From Mucilaginibacter defluvii (GTDB lineage Bacteria; Bacteroidota; Bacteroidia; Sphingobacteriales; Sphingobacteriaceae): DNA of 64,000 nucleotides. Positions 9,036 to 17,886 of this stretch are shown in pieces. Position 1 is the first letter of the stretch; every line of letters begins with the position of its first letter. The stretch is from positions 682,001 through 746,000 of the forward strand of contig NZ_BAABJI010000002.1 of NCBI RefSeq assembly GCF_039543225.1, in the 5' to 3' direction. A model generated the notes under the pieces. It did not search any database. It was given only the letters and a program-made list of their open reading frames with translations, and was not told the origin of the DNA. Both the position numbers and the translations under genes were made by a program.

Positions 9036-10412
9036 TTAGTAGCCGGTATTTTGCTCCAGGTTTTTGTCAAGTTGCAGCTGCGTTACCGGTATCGGGAACA
9101 CGGTTTCGTGCGCGTCAACCTTAATTGTTGGGTCAATTGCCTCAAGCACAGTCTTCGCACGACCGGTACGGGCGAGGTCAAACCAGCGATGGGCTTCCCA
9201 AGCAAGCTCTATTCGGCGTTCGCTTTCAATGGCAAGCAGCAGGTCGTTGGCAGTGGTGAGCGTTAATGGCTCAACATCAGCACGTTTCCTCACCTCGTTT
9301 AAGTCGTTAAGACCGCCTGTTGCGCCTTCAATTAAACCTAAACGTGCGCGAGCTTCTGCACGGATGAGGTACTGCTCGGCAATGCGCAACACATATGCCG
9401 GATCAGTTGAGTTTTTGCGGTAGTACAAATTGCCAAACCAAAGCGTGGTACCGGCCTGTGTTACTTTGCCAATCAAAGCGCTACGGCCGCCTGAAACTGC
9501 AGGGTCATTCAACAATTGCACAAACTTGTCGGTAGGCGCGTAACGGTAAGTACCACCGTTGGTTGAATGCTGCATTTGCTGCCTGATAGTGCTTGGGTTA
9601 GCTGCGCTGTAAGCCAGCTCGAAAATCGATTCGCGGGTGCCCACTACATCATTGGCAAACCAACTGCTAAATGGCTTCAATAACTGATAATCGGTTGATT
9701 CGATAAGTTTCGTAGCATATTCATCAGCCTTAGCCCAATTCTTACGGTACAGATATAGCCTTGCTTTAAGCGCCCAAACGGTACGTTTAGTAGCACGGAT
9801 GCGATTAACAGTATTTGGCAATAATGCTTCCGCATCGTTCAAATCCTGCTCCACCCGGTCGTAAGTTTGTTCAAGTGTGCTGCGTTTTACTTGTGGCAAC
9901 GCATCAATTGAAGTGGTTGGCGTCAGCACAATTTGGGCGCCGCCCCACGCACGTGCAATGTCAAAGTAAGCAAGCGCGCGAATGAATTTCGCTTCGCCAA
10001 CAATCTGATCATTTTGCGCTTGCGTAAAGCCGGGGCCAACTAATGCAGGCACCTTGGTTATTACGTTATTTGCACGGTTAATGGTATAATAGATGGCTGT
10101 CCAGGCAGTGTTAAAATTCAAATCATCGGCCCTGAAGTTCACAGTAACCAGGTTGGCTGCACCACCTGTAGTTAGGTTTTTTACATCGCCACTTGGAAAG
10201 TAACCCAACGTTACATAAGTTTCTCCGTAATATCCGGTTGAAGCCAGCTGGCGGTACACGCCACGCAGGGCAGACTGGCTTGAGGCCAAATCGAAAATGG
10301 TTACATCATCGCTAACATAGCTAACGGGTTTTGTATCCAGAAATTTATTGCAAGACGACAGCGTTAACGCAACGGCCATAAATGCAATTGAAGTATATTT
10401 TGAAATTTTCAT
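9036..10412 (-). CDS. susD-like: SusD/RagB-family outer-membrane lipoprotein
   Basis: 458-aa surface lipoprotein with lipobox LSSC (residues 18-21) followed by NKFLDTKP, the usual start of SusD proteins. TPR-type helices and the C-terminal SusD signature are present: AYVLRIAEQYLIRAEARARL and ERRIELAWEAHRWFDLARTG, with a final VFPIPVTQLQLDKNLEQNTGY tail of the family. SusD forms the lid on its SusC partner, encoded 19 bases upstream, and binds the ligand before TonB-driven import. Classic SusCD pairs import glycans, but this one sits behind a poly-Cys leader with DoxX and YeiH genes rather than hydrolases, so a sulfur-containing ligand is more likely. Confidence 0.93.
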   Translation of the reverse strand: MKISKYTSIAFMAVALTLSSCNKFLDTKPVSYVSDDVTIFDLASSQSALRGVYRQLASTGYYGETYVTLGYFPSGDVKNLTTGGAANLVTVNFRADDLNFNTAWTAIYYTINRANNVITKVPALVGPGFTQAQNDQIVGEAKFIRALAYFDIARAWGGAQIVLTPTTSIDALPQVKRSTLEQTYDRVEQDLNDAEALLPNTVNRIRATKRTVWALKARLYLYRKNWAKADEYATKLIESTDYQLLKPFSSWFANDVVGTRESIFELAYSAANPSTIRQQMQHSTNGGTYRYAPTDKFVQLLNDPAVSGGRSALIGKVTQAGTTLWFGNLYYRKNSTDPAYVLRIAEQYLIRAEARARLGLIEGATGGLNDLNEVRKRADVEPLTLTTANDLLLAIESERRIELAWEAHRWFDLARTGRAKTVLEAIDPTIKVDAHETVFPIPVTQLQLDKNLEQNTGY

Positions 10413-10431
10413 GTCGATATCAATTAGTAAT

Positions 10432-13400
10432 TTACAGGGTTAGATTTAAACCGAACTGGAACGCGCGCGGCTGCGGCGGCACACCATAATCATACCCCTG
10501 GATGTTGTCCTGGCCGATGTTTGATTCGGGATCGGCACCTGAGTAGTTGGTGAATAGCAGCAAATTGGTGCCGCTGGCAAACACACGCAGTTTTTGAATC
10601 CCGATTTTTGAGGTGATATGTGATGGAAAAGTATAGCCAAACGTTACAGAGCGCAATCTGACATATGAGCCGTCTTCTAAAAAGCGGCTGTTTTCCTGCC
10701 TTGAGTAATTGGCATCAGTTAACCTTGGCACATCAGTTATTTGGCCGGGAGTTGTCCACCTGTCAAGCTGCGAAGCCAATAATACCCGGTTGGCATCCAG
10801 CGTACCACCTGTTTCGCCCAGCATGCGGTTGTGGTTCCATACTTTGTTTCCAAATGAGTAAGTAAAAAATATGTTCAGATCGATACCTTTGTAAGTAAAA
10901 TTATTAGTGAAACCACCGAAAAATTTAGGCCATACGCTGCCTACTATCTGGCGGTCGTCGGCAGTTATTTTACCGTCGCCGTTCACATCTTCAAATTCAG
11001 CGTCCCCGGTTTCAGGATTTACGCGCAATTGTTTATAAAGCCAGTATGAGTAAAGTTCTTTACCCTGTTGTATGCGTATCAAATCGCGGCCGGCAAAAGG
11101 AATATCGGCTGCGATCTTGTCAACATTATTCTTGTTTTTTGATATATTAAAGTCGGTTCGCCAGGTAAAGCTGCTGGTTTTAATATTTGTTGAATTGATA
11201 GACAATTCAAAACCTTTATTGCTTATTTGCGCAAAATTGCTTGTGTATGATGGGTAACCGGTTATTGCAGCCAATGGCCTTAATAATAGCAGGTCTGTAG
11301 TTTTCTTATCATAATAGTTAAACTCGATAGCCAGGTTATCGTTAAACAAGCCCAGATCGATACCTGTGCTGAATTGTGTGGTACGCTCCCAGGTTAAGTT
11401 ATTATTGGCCAATTGATAAGGGCCAATGCCCGGATTTTCGTTACTGCCTACACCGTCCGGATAACTGTAACCGCCGCTCCATAAGCCGCGCGAAGCAAAA
11501 TCATTTATTCCTTCCTGATTACCTACCGATCCGTAGCTTGCCCTTAACTTGAAGTTGCTTATCTGCTTAACATCCTTCAAAAAGTTCTCTTCATTTATAC
11601 GCCATGATACCCCTACACCCGGAAAATAACCCCACTTTTTAGCAAATTTTGATGAACCATCGGCACGGGCCGTAAACTCCACGTAGTATTTCTTAGCGTA
11701 GTCATATCCTACCCTACCAAAAAATGAAGCCAATCTGCTGGCATTATTGTATTGCGAAGCTGTTTGTATGGCGGCCGATGATATCTGCGTGTACGCATCA
11801 CTCGGAAAGTTAGAGCCGGTAGCGCTAACATTTCTAACGGTTGAACTTTGTATGGTGTTCCCTACCAGCACATTCAGGCTATGGTCGCCAAATTTGTTGC
11901 TATAGTTTAAGGTCTGCTCATTTATCAGCGTGGCCAGCGCGGTAACACTTTGGCTGCCCTTACCACCGGCATTACCCAAAATAGTATTTTTTTGCCAGTA
12001 TTCGTTTTCGTCATAATTATTGTAATCAACTGAAAAGCTTGAGCGGAATTTCAGGTGTTTCGCTACATCGATATCAATAAATGTATTGCCGATGTAATGC
12101 AAACTGGTTGACCACAAATTTACCGTACTGGTAAGCGTGGCTATATTATCAAAGTTTACCCAACGCAGCGGCTGGCCGGCTTCATCAAATATTGGCAAAT
12201 AAGTGGGTATATTTAATGATGCTTGTAACAACGTACCATTACCTCCGTTTGCAGGACGTGCCTGGTCACGATAGCTGCGGCTTAATGTATTAGTAGTACC
12301 AATAGTTACCCTTTCGCTTATCTTATGGTCGAGGTTAATTTTTAAGCTTTGACGCTCAAAACCCATAGGTTTCCATATCGATTCCTGCTTGGTATAACCA
12401 CCGCCCAGGTAAAAGCGTGTACGTTCTGACCCGCCGCTTACCGCGATATTATAGTCGCGCAAGGCTGCAGTGCGGTTGAGGTAGCTCATACGATCGTAAG
12501 TGGGTTGCTCTTCGGGCAGGCCACGACCGGCAACACCGTTCACAATTACATCCTTCGCTCTGAAAGGTTCCGGTTTGCCCATGTTGCGGCTATATTCATT
12601 TACCAGTAAAGCATGCTCGGGACCGGTGGTGGTTTTCCAAACCCTTTCGCCCGGCGCGTTGGCAAAACCTTCAGACGCGTTGAACTCTATCTTGGTTTTT
12701 TGTCCGTAGTTACCTTTTTTGGTGGTGACGATGATCACACCGTTTGCACCGCGCGAACCGTAAATAGCAATGGCTGAAGCATCTTTAAGTATCTCAATAC
12801 TTTGAATATCAGCCGGGTTAATGTCAGCCAATGGCGAGGTTGCCCTGTCCTGAAATATACCTTGCAGCGATTTATTGTTCACAAACACCCCGTCAATTAC
12901 ATAAAGCGGACTGTTTGACGCATTAATAGAAGTCGCGCCACGGACGCGTATGTAAAGGTCTGACCCAGGTACACCGATGTTGGAGTTTATTTGAACACCT
13001 GAAGCTTTGCCTTGCAATTGCGCATCAAAGCTGGCTTCAGGGATGTTTTTAGTGGCAGAGGGGTCGATTTTTGTAACGGCACTCACCACGTCACGGCGCT
13101 GTTGGGTACCGTAACCAACTACCACCACATCATTCAACTGACTGGCCGATGCTTCAAGGCCCACTTCAAGCGTTTCGCCGTTAGCTATCAGCGTCTGTGT
13201 TTTATAACCGATGAATGAAACAACCAGCGTGTAAGGAAATTTTTGACCAGTTACGAAGTTAAAATGCCCGTTACCGTCGGTAGCAACCGAATGCGTTGTA
13301 CCCTGTATAGCAACTGTAGCGCCCGGAAGCGGTTCTTTTGTTTTAGCATCAACCACCTTACCAGTAAGTTTGGAATTAATAAGCGGCGTGGTTTGTGCCG

Positions 13401-13557
13401 ATAATTGCAGCGGTAAAAAAAGTGCCGCGGCGACAATAAAAAATAATGTTCGTAGATTTAATAACAGCCTATAAATGCTCCCGCCTGCTGTAGCAGGCAG
13501 CGCAAGGTTTAGCAAAACACCCGTGCCGGGCAGCTTTGCATTGTGCATTTTTTGCAT
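10432..13557 (-). CDS. susC-like: SusC/RagA-family TonB-dependent transporter
   Basis: 1041-aa outer-membrane transporter. After the signal peptide (ending about LSAQ) there is a carboxypeptidase-like domain starting LTGKVVDAKTKEPLPGATVA. A TonB box-like segment NDVVVVGYGTQQRRDV follows, then the plug (SPLYVIDGVFVNN; ILKDASAIAIYGSRGANGVI) and a 22-strand barrel ending in QPRAFQFGLNLTL. All these are SusC/RagA hallmarks. It starts the structural part of the operon, 265 bases downstream of the cysteine-rich leader peptide, and is followed by susD, three DoxX-like genes and a YeiH exporter. Two ATGs, at 13557 and 13548, could serve as start. Confidence 0.94.
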   Translation of the reverse strand: MQKMHNAKLPGTGVLLNLALPATAGGSIYRLLLNLRTLFFIVAAALFLPLQLSAQTTPLINSKLTGKVVDAKTKEPLPGATVAIQGTTHSVATDGNGHFNFVTGQKFPYTLVVSFIGYKTQTLIANGETLEVGLEASASQLNDVVVVGYGTQQRRDVVSAVTKIDPSATKNIPEASFDAQLQGKASGVQINSNIGVPGSDLYIRVRGATSINASNSPLYVIDGVFVNNKSLQGIFQDRATSPLADINPADIQSIEILKDASAIAIYGSRGANGVIIVTTKKGNYGQKTKIEFNASEGFANAPGERVWKTTTGPEHALLVNEYSRNMGKPEPFRAKDVIVNGVAGRGLPEEQPTYDRMSYLNRTAALRDYNIAVSGGSERTRFYLGGGYTKQESIWKPMGFERQSLKINLDHKISERVTIGTTNTLSRSYRDQARPANGGNGTLLQASLNIPTYLPIFDEAGQPLRWVNFDNIATLTSTVNLWSTSLHYIGNTFIDIDVAKHLKFRSSFSVDYNNYDENEYWQKNTILGNAGGKGSQSVTALATLINEQTLNYSNKFGDHSLNVLVGNTIQSSTVRNVSATGSNFPSDAYTQISSAAIQTASQYNNASRLASFFGRVGYDYAKKYYVEFTARADGSSKFAKKWGYFPGVGVSWRINEENFLKDVKQISNFKLRASYGSVGNQEGINDFASRGLWSGGYSYPDGVGSNENPGIGPYQLANNNLTWERTTQFSTGIDLGLFNDNLAIEFNYYDKKTTDLLLLRPLAAITGYPSYTSNFAQISNKGFELSINSTNIKTSSFTWRTDFNISKNKNNVDKIAADIPFAGRDLIRIQQGKELYSYWLYKQLRVNPETGDAEFEDVNGDGKITADDRQIVGSVWPKFFGGFTNNFTYKGIDLNIFFTYSFGNKVWNHNRMLGETGGTLDANRVLLASQLDRWTTPGQITDVPRLTDANYSRQENSRFLEDGSYVRLRSVTFGYTFPSHITSKIGIQKLRVFASGTNLLLFTNYSGADPESNIGQDNIQGYDYGVPPQPRAFQFGLNLTL

Positions 13558-13822
13558 ACTTTTACAATGTTTAATTATATGTTATGATTCAGGTGCAACG
13601 CCAATTGACTGCCTGTCTCATTCTGATTTAATTATTCCTAAGGGGATGCCTTACGCATCTCCTTTGTTGTCTTTGATGATAGTTTTATATAGTTCTTATC
13701 CCATACCCTCCTTTTTTGCAGAAGATTTGGTGCGGTGCCTGTGTACCGCCCTACCGAATTATTTAAGATTTTTTAGGTTCCCCGAAATCAGTTGGGATAT
13801 TCAGAATTTCGCTGAGGTAAGG
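13558..13822 (-). promoter_or_regulatory. Untranslated leader between poly-Cys peptide and susC
   Basis: This 265-base stretch separates the leader peptide stop from susC. It contains a stem at 13640-13664 (arms of 10 bases with one A-C mismatch in the transcript) and a smaller GCGGT/ACCGC stem at 13732-13749. No classical intrinsic terminator with a U-tract is visible, and no SAM, TPP or cobalamin riboswitch core was recognised. If the leader peptide works by attenuation, control may be through Rho or by masking of susC translation. Confidence 0.45.
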
Positions 13823-13909
13823 TTAACAACAGCAACAAGTACAGCAGCAGTTAATATTGAAGCCAATATTCAACATTTTAGAATTTGCTGTATGTAAAAA
13901 TTTTTCCAT
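13823..13909 (-). CDS. Poly-cysteine leader peptide
   Basis: A 28-residue ORF beginning MEKFLHTANSKML and ending NCCCTCCCC before TAA. Seven of the last eight codons are Cys (TGC TGC TGT ACT TGT TGC TGT TGT). Such a run is very unlikely by chance and is the design of an amino-acid-sensing leader peptide: ribosomes stall on the Cys codons when charged tRNA-Cys is scarce. Poly-Cys upstream ORFs that control sulfur operons are known in mycobacteria. The downstream genes on the same strand are susC, susD, three DoxX-like genes and yeiH, so the peptide ties that operon to cysteine or sulfur status. A weak TAnnTTTG-like box (TATATTCG, 13935-13942) lies upstream. Confidence 0.85.
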   Translation of the reverse strand: MEKFLHTANSKMLNIGFNINCCCTCCCC

Positions 13910-13991
13910 TGTCGTGCTTGTGTGATAACGGAAGCGAATATATAACTTTATCTACTAATTCCATAGGTTTTATATATTTATATAGATAATT

Positions 13992-14090
13992 TTAATATTT
14001 CGGGTTGGTATCAGCAGTTATCAGGCTTTTTAAAGCATCAACGTCACCCATGCGGGCAGCTTTGACGACCTGTTAAATTGATTCGTTCAT
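13992..14090 (-). pseudogene. Short ankyrin-like remnant
   Basis: A minus-strand frame reads MNESI, a TAA, then QVVKAARMGDVDALKSLI and a stop at 13992. The phrase AARMGDVDALKSLI resembles the start of an ankyrin repeat. The internal stop and the tiny size indicate a relic. Assignment is tentative. Confidence 0.3.
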
Positions 14091-14187
14091 AGATAGATGT
14101 ATAATAAGCACTAATGGTGCCTATATACATTGTCATAGTCTTTATGCCGCGTTGTTGTTAAAAGACAATGACCGCATGAGCAGATTT

Positions 14188-14307
14188 CTACAACTCCCAG
14201 AAGTTATAGGGTTCGCAGATCAATACGCCTTGTTCGCTTTTACCCACACGATAAATTTCCGGCTGCTTCATGTAATTAATGTCTGTCTTCCAGACATATT
14301 GCCGGTA
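14188..14307 (-). pseudogene. DUF4385-like gene fragment
   Basis: An open minus-strand frame translates to a segment containing KTDINYMKQPEIYRVGKSEQ and then GVLICEPYNFWEL before TAG. This resembles the central part of DUF4385 proteins, where a helix is followed by xVGxxEQGVLxxEPY. The family is about 130-150 aa, and both ends are missing here. It lies just left of the island boundary, consistent with deletion near a recombination hot spot. The surrounding 13910-14580 holds no other convincing gene. Confidence 0.4.
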
Positions 14308-14580
14308 TCAAAATCCAAATTAGATGGGATCTTCGCTTTCATAGAATCGGGCGGCCGGATTGTGGCCGAAAGCGTGCCGGAAGCGATTAATACTTCAATT
14401 AAAGGGTTAACAAATGTCGAAAAGCAGTCGTTATGAATCAAGATGTTCAATTTATGAACATTCTGTTATACAATGTTTACATCACTTTCAGTGAGTCTTT
14501 TTTAACGTGAGGGGTAACTACACGAATGACTCACTTTCATATTGCCTTTTTTTGCATGAATTGTGTAGTGTAAAGAACAA

Positions 14581-14614
14581 AAAAGCCGCTAAATCATACG
14601 ATTTAGCGGCTTTT
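14581..14614. terminator. Perfect 15-bp hairpin with A/T tracts
   Basis: Arms AAAAGCCGCTAAATC (14581-14595) and GATTTAGCGGCTTTT (14600-14614) pair perfectly around a 4-base loop. A-rich sequence before and T-rich after make it a bidirectional intrinsic terminator. A near relative sits at 37401-37434. Each lies just over 20 bases left of a copy of the 23-bp tRNA-Ser 3' end, so the hairpin belongs to the tRNA downstream or attachment region. Confidence 0.75.
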
Positions 14615-14636
14615 GCATGGTTTGATCATCTAATCA

Positions 14637-14659
14637 GCGGTGAGGGAGGGATTCGAACC
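14637..14659. repeat. Left attachment repeat of the island (tRNA-Ser 3' end copy)
   Basis: These 23 bases are identical to 37458-37480, which form the 3' acceptor strand and part of the T-arm of tRNA-Ser(GCT). No tRNA 5' half is present here; the match ends abruptly at 14660. This is the distal att site made when an element integrated into the 3' end of the tRNA gene. Confidence 0.85.
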
Positions 14660-14707
14660 ACTTTCCTAACCAGTTGATTTGCAGTTATTTATAGCATTAA
14701 AAAAAGA

Positions 14708-14727
14708 AGTCACACCATATGTAACAC
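14708..14727. repeat. Putative integrase arm-type sites, left end
   Basis: AGTCACAC (14708-14715) is followed 12 bases later by TGTAACAC (14720-14727). At the other end of the island AGTCACAC occurs twice with the same 12-base period (37335 and 37347). Matching short repeats just inside both ends of an integrating element are typical arm-binding sites for the N-terminal domain of a tyrosine integrase. Binding has not been shown. Confidence 0.45.
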
Positions 14728-14946
14728 TTTTTTTTCAACAACCTCATCTACATTGACTTATCAAAGTTATAATTATTTAATAATATAATCAATAACCGGA
14801 AGATTTCGTAAAACCATTAATTTCTTACTAATGTATTGAATCAGTTAAATCAAAGATTTGGTTTGCTTTAAGCTAATGATATTTGTAGCCGAGCTAATTG
14901 AAAAATTGATGATTATATTAAGTCGGGTTAAACTATTAAATATAAG

Positions 14947-17886
14947 TTATACAAAATATGCAAAATAATACTTGGCCAACTCTTTATTATATTTTTCTTT
15001 TAAAACATGCTCCAGTTTTATTCGAATCTTTTCGTGTCCTTTCAGCCTGTTCAATATATATGGGCTATTGGCGGCAAGCAACCAATAAGGGTCGAAAATA
15101 GCATAGTCAAATTGATACGGATTTGACAACCATTCTTCAAACGGGGAAAGCCTTGTCAATTGCCTTAGCCTTACGTCATTGAATTCCATATCCAGCACAT
15201 AAGGAATCAGCAAAAAACTATAAGCCGTAGTATCGGCAAACTTAGGAAGACCATCTACAATGCCCAGATATCCTGAACCTTTTTGCCGCTCGACTAGCGC
15301 GGTTAAGTGATCCAAATAATGTTTCCGGTCAATTGGAAGCACTTTCTTTTTCAGTAACCGGTCATATAAATACTCATCAAAATCTTCATCGAGGGCATCT
15401 TCGAAAGCCTCTGTTAGCAATTGCCTCACTTGCGGGCCGGAATTTTGCCACAATGGTATAAGAGGTTTAAGATCAATGTGTCCATTACGTGACCGACAAT
15501 TCAGGATAGCGCGTTTGATCAGGTGTTTATCATCAAATTTATAATCCGGGTAAAACTTTCCGAGACTCTTAGCGGCCTGCTGTATCAGGCTTTCATACTT
15601 GTTAGTTTGCCCTTCACGATGGTGTTCTAAAGCGAAGTAAAGCAAGTCGAGCAAGCGCTCCCGGCCAAACAAATGTCCTTTTGTCTGTAAAAGCAAGCCC
15701 AGTTGCTCGATATCCCACCAGGCAAGCCTCCCATCAACCTTGATAAATCCGATTAATGCGGTTGCCACCGGTCTGAATTGGTCTTCCGTCGGTTCAAGAC
15801 AACGTAAGATCGTGCACAGGTTACTGAATATATCGGTGTATTTGTCGCAAAAAAGAAAATTGACGAGCTGTTTTTCGATGAGCTCATCAATGTGCGGGTC
15901 ACCAAAAAGATTATTTTTAAAGTAAGAACTAAAGAACGCTGCTGCCCGGGCAATCATCGTTTCCGTATCTTCGGCCGGTAAATCCAGCGTTTTTATCCCG
16001 CACAGCATTTCCTGTAATCTCTTCGGTTCGACAAGCAGGATAGCTTCTGTTAGCGCAAAACTGTTGAACGAACTGATACCATGGTTTGGAGTTCGATAGC
16101 TAACGAGCATACCTTTAAAAACATCCGCAGACAGGTCGCGGTAAATTGTGTATGCATCATATATCAAATAGTTTCTCTGTGTATGGGCATACACGTGTCG
16201 ATAGACCCAAAGTAGTTGGCGTGCATAATTCGGAACAGCATGATAAACTGTGCCTTTAGCTAAAGCGCGCCGGACCGTTTTTATTTCTTTGGATAAACCT
16301 CGCACTTTTTTGATGGCATCTTCTATGACCTTGTTTTCTTTGATTTCCAGCATTACTTTCCGAACCTCGTCATTTATAAACAGGTCCAACTCATCGCTGA
16401 TCACCCTGTCCAGATCGACGGATCGTGCATAGTGCCTGTTACCTTGATATTCTTCGTCTGTAAAAAAAAGGTTGTGCAGATACAACAGGTTATACTTGGC
16501 CAAAAAATATTCGAATAGCCGTTTATCGTCTCCTTTAGCATCAGCTTCTATTTCCCTGTAAATTTTAAACGCTTTTTGATAGTTATCCGTGCCCAGCAGA
16601 TAATGACCATAAGCCAATTCCAGCCTATTTGCCTTCGGCTCGTCTTCCATCTGCGCTACCTTGCGGATCAGTCTCTTAAAATCAAGTGAATGATAAATAC
16701 AAAGCAAACAATTACAGTCTTTCTTGGTCTGCCGGCTAAGCTGCAAGGTAACGCTATTTTTATCGTTCAAGGCCATGATACTCCGGTAACTGAAACCAAT
16801 AACACCCTTGTTTTTTACCTTTTCGGCTTCGAGATCGGCAAGTGCCGAAAAGTGCGTGACCTGCGCATCGTAAAGTTTATCAAGTACATACTCGATCTTT
16901 TTCTTATATTCGATAACGACTGCTTCTTTCAACATTGCCTCATAGTCCGTAGTAATGTTTACCTCGCCGTTGCTTACTTCAACAGCATTAAGCAAATCAT
17001 ATATAGCCGGGTTCAATGTAAACAGGTGCCCATCGGTGTAATGCCAGACATGTTCATCCAGTATATTGAACGGTTTCATATTCGCAATCCGTCTAGGGTC
17101 GATATAAGATAACTGGTCAAATCTTTTTAAGCACTGATATAATTGGTCGACAATGTGTTGTTTGTAACGTTCTTTTCCTGTTGATGCCTTACGAACAAGT
17201 CGGTATAGTCCATCAGTAGCCGAGACCCCTCCGGTGAAAAAGCGATCCCGGTGAAACAGATAGAGCAGCTCCCTAAGTGTATCTTCATTGATCAGTTCAT
17301 TAAGCAAAAAGCGCTGGTATCGCGTTTGGTCGTTTGCCCGGTAAAAACGAATCTCTTTTATGTTTGTTACAACAACCCACTGACAGTTGCCCCCGGTTTT
17401 TGAACCATATAGCATAGCCTGTTCCACCGGTGTTATCTTTTGCTGACGATCCTGTTGCGGTCCATCCAATTCAGTTTTTGTATTTTTTAATTCGATGACC
17501 AGCCGCACCTCTCTCGCTATACCACTATCAGTGATGTAAAAAAGCCCTAAAGCCCCATCCGATTTCGTACCATCCGTTAAGGACTTGACCTCCTCATCGA
17601 ATAACCATTTATCTGTATTTTTATAGCTAAAACCTAAGACATTGCCAAAAAACTCCATTAAAAAGCGGGATTTCAACGCCTCCTCTTTCATGTAATCGAA
17701 TTTTTTGTTGTTCAAAGATCCGATGAGATTGGTAATTGTCTCACGGATAGTATCAATATTGACGACCGATGAAAGTTCAAAAGAAGCGAGACGATCGCTG
17801 AGAAATTCGTTTGTGAACAAAGGGTTATAAACCGGCATGGTACCAAGATAAGGATTTGAATCAGCGCATAAGTAACTGCTGAACAT
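14947..17886 (-). CDS. PD-(D/E)XK nuclease-like protein, putative defence effector
   Basis: 979-aa protein, last gene of the putative defence operon. The N-terminal 220 residues resemble the restriction-endonuclease domain of type I R or type IIG enzymes: an Asp in GTKSDGALG (about D110), then IELKNTK (about E132 and K134), then CQWVVVTNIKEIRFYRAN. This is a PD-(D/E)XK-type site, so DNA cleavage is the likely activity. No methylase or helicase motif follows. The remaining 700 residues are mostly helical, with a TPR-like stretch around GHYLLGTDNYQKAFKIYREI, and a Cys pair in CNCLLC. The ATG at 17886 overlaps the SIR2 gene by 26 bases; an ATG at 17838 is an alternative. I do not recognise the full architecture. 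Confidence 0.7.
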   Translation of the reverse strand: MFSSYLCADSNPYLGTMPVYNPLFTNEFLSDRLASFELSSVVNIDTIRETITNLIGSLNNKKFDYMKEEALKSRFLMEFFGNVLGFSYKNTDKWLFDEEVKSLTDGTKSDGALGLFYITDSGIAREVRLVIELKNTKTELDGPQQDRQQKITPVEQAMLYGSKTGGNCQWVVVTNIKEIRFYRANDQTRYQRFLLNELINEDTLRELLYLFHRDRFFTGGVSATDGLYRLVRKASTGKERYKQHIVDQLYQCLKRFDQLSYIDPRRIANMKPFNILDEHVWHYTDGHLFTLNPAIYDLLNAVEVSNGEVNITTDYEAMLKEAVVIEYKKKIEYVLDKLYDAQVTHFSALADLEAEKVKNKGVIGFSYRSIMALNDKNSVTLQLSRQTKKDCNCLLCIYHSLDFKRLIRKVAQMEDEPKANRLELAYGHYLLGTDNYQKAFKIYREIEADAKGDDKRLFEYFLAKYNLLYLHNLFFTDEEYQGNRHYARSVDLDRVISDELDLFINDEVRKVMLEIKENKVIEDAIKKVRGLSKEIKTVRRALAKGTVYHAVPNYARQLLWVYRHVYAHTQRNYLIYDAYTIYRDLSADVFKGMLVSYRTPNHGISSFNSFALTEAILLVEPKRLQEMLCGIKTLDLPAEDTETMIARAAAFFSSYFKNNLFGDPHIDELIEKQLVNFLFCDKYTDIFSNLCTILRCLEPTEDQFRPVATALIGFIKVDGRLAWWDIEQLGLLLQTKGHLFGRERLLDLLYFALEHHREGQTNKYESLIQQAAKSLGKFYPDYKFDDKHLIKRAILNCRSRNGHIDLKPLIPLWQNSGPQVRQLLTEAFEDALDEDFDEYLYDRLLKKKVLPIDRKHYLDHLTALVERQKGSGYLGIVDGLPKFADTTAYSFLLIPYVLDMEFNDVRLRQLTRLSPFEEWLSNPYQFDYAIFDPYWLLAANSPYILNRLKGHEKIRIKLEHVLKEKYNKELAKYYFAYFV

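Noticed and set aside
13558..13822. Possible metabolite riboswitch upstream of susC
   Set aside because: I looked for SAM, TPP, cobalamin and similar conserved cores and could not match any; the poly-Cys peptide offers a simpler regulatory explanation.
14152..14436. 94-codon plus-strand ORF
   Set aside because: It is antisense to a DUF4385-like minus-strand remnant that explains part of the sequence better, and it has no recognisable family.
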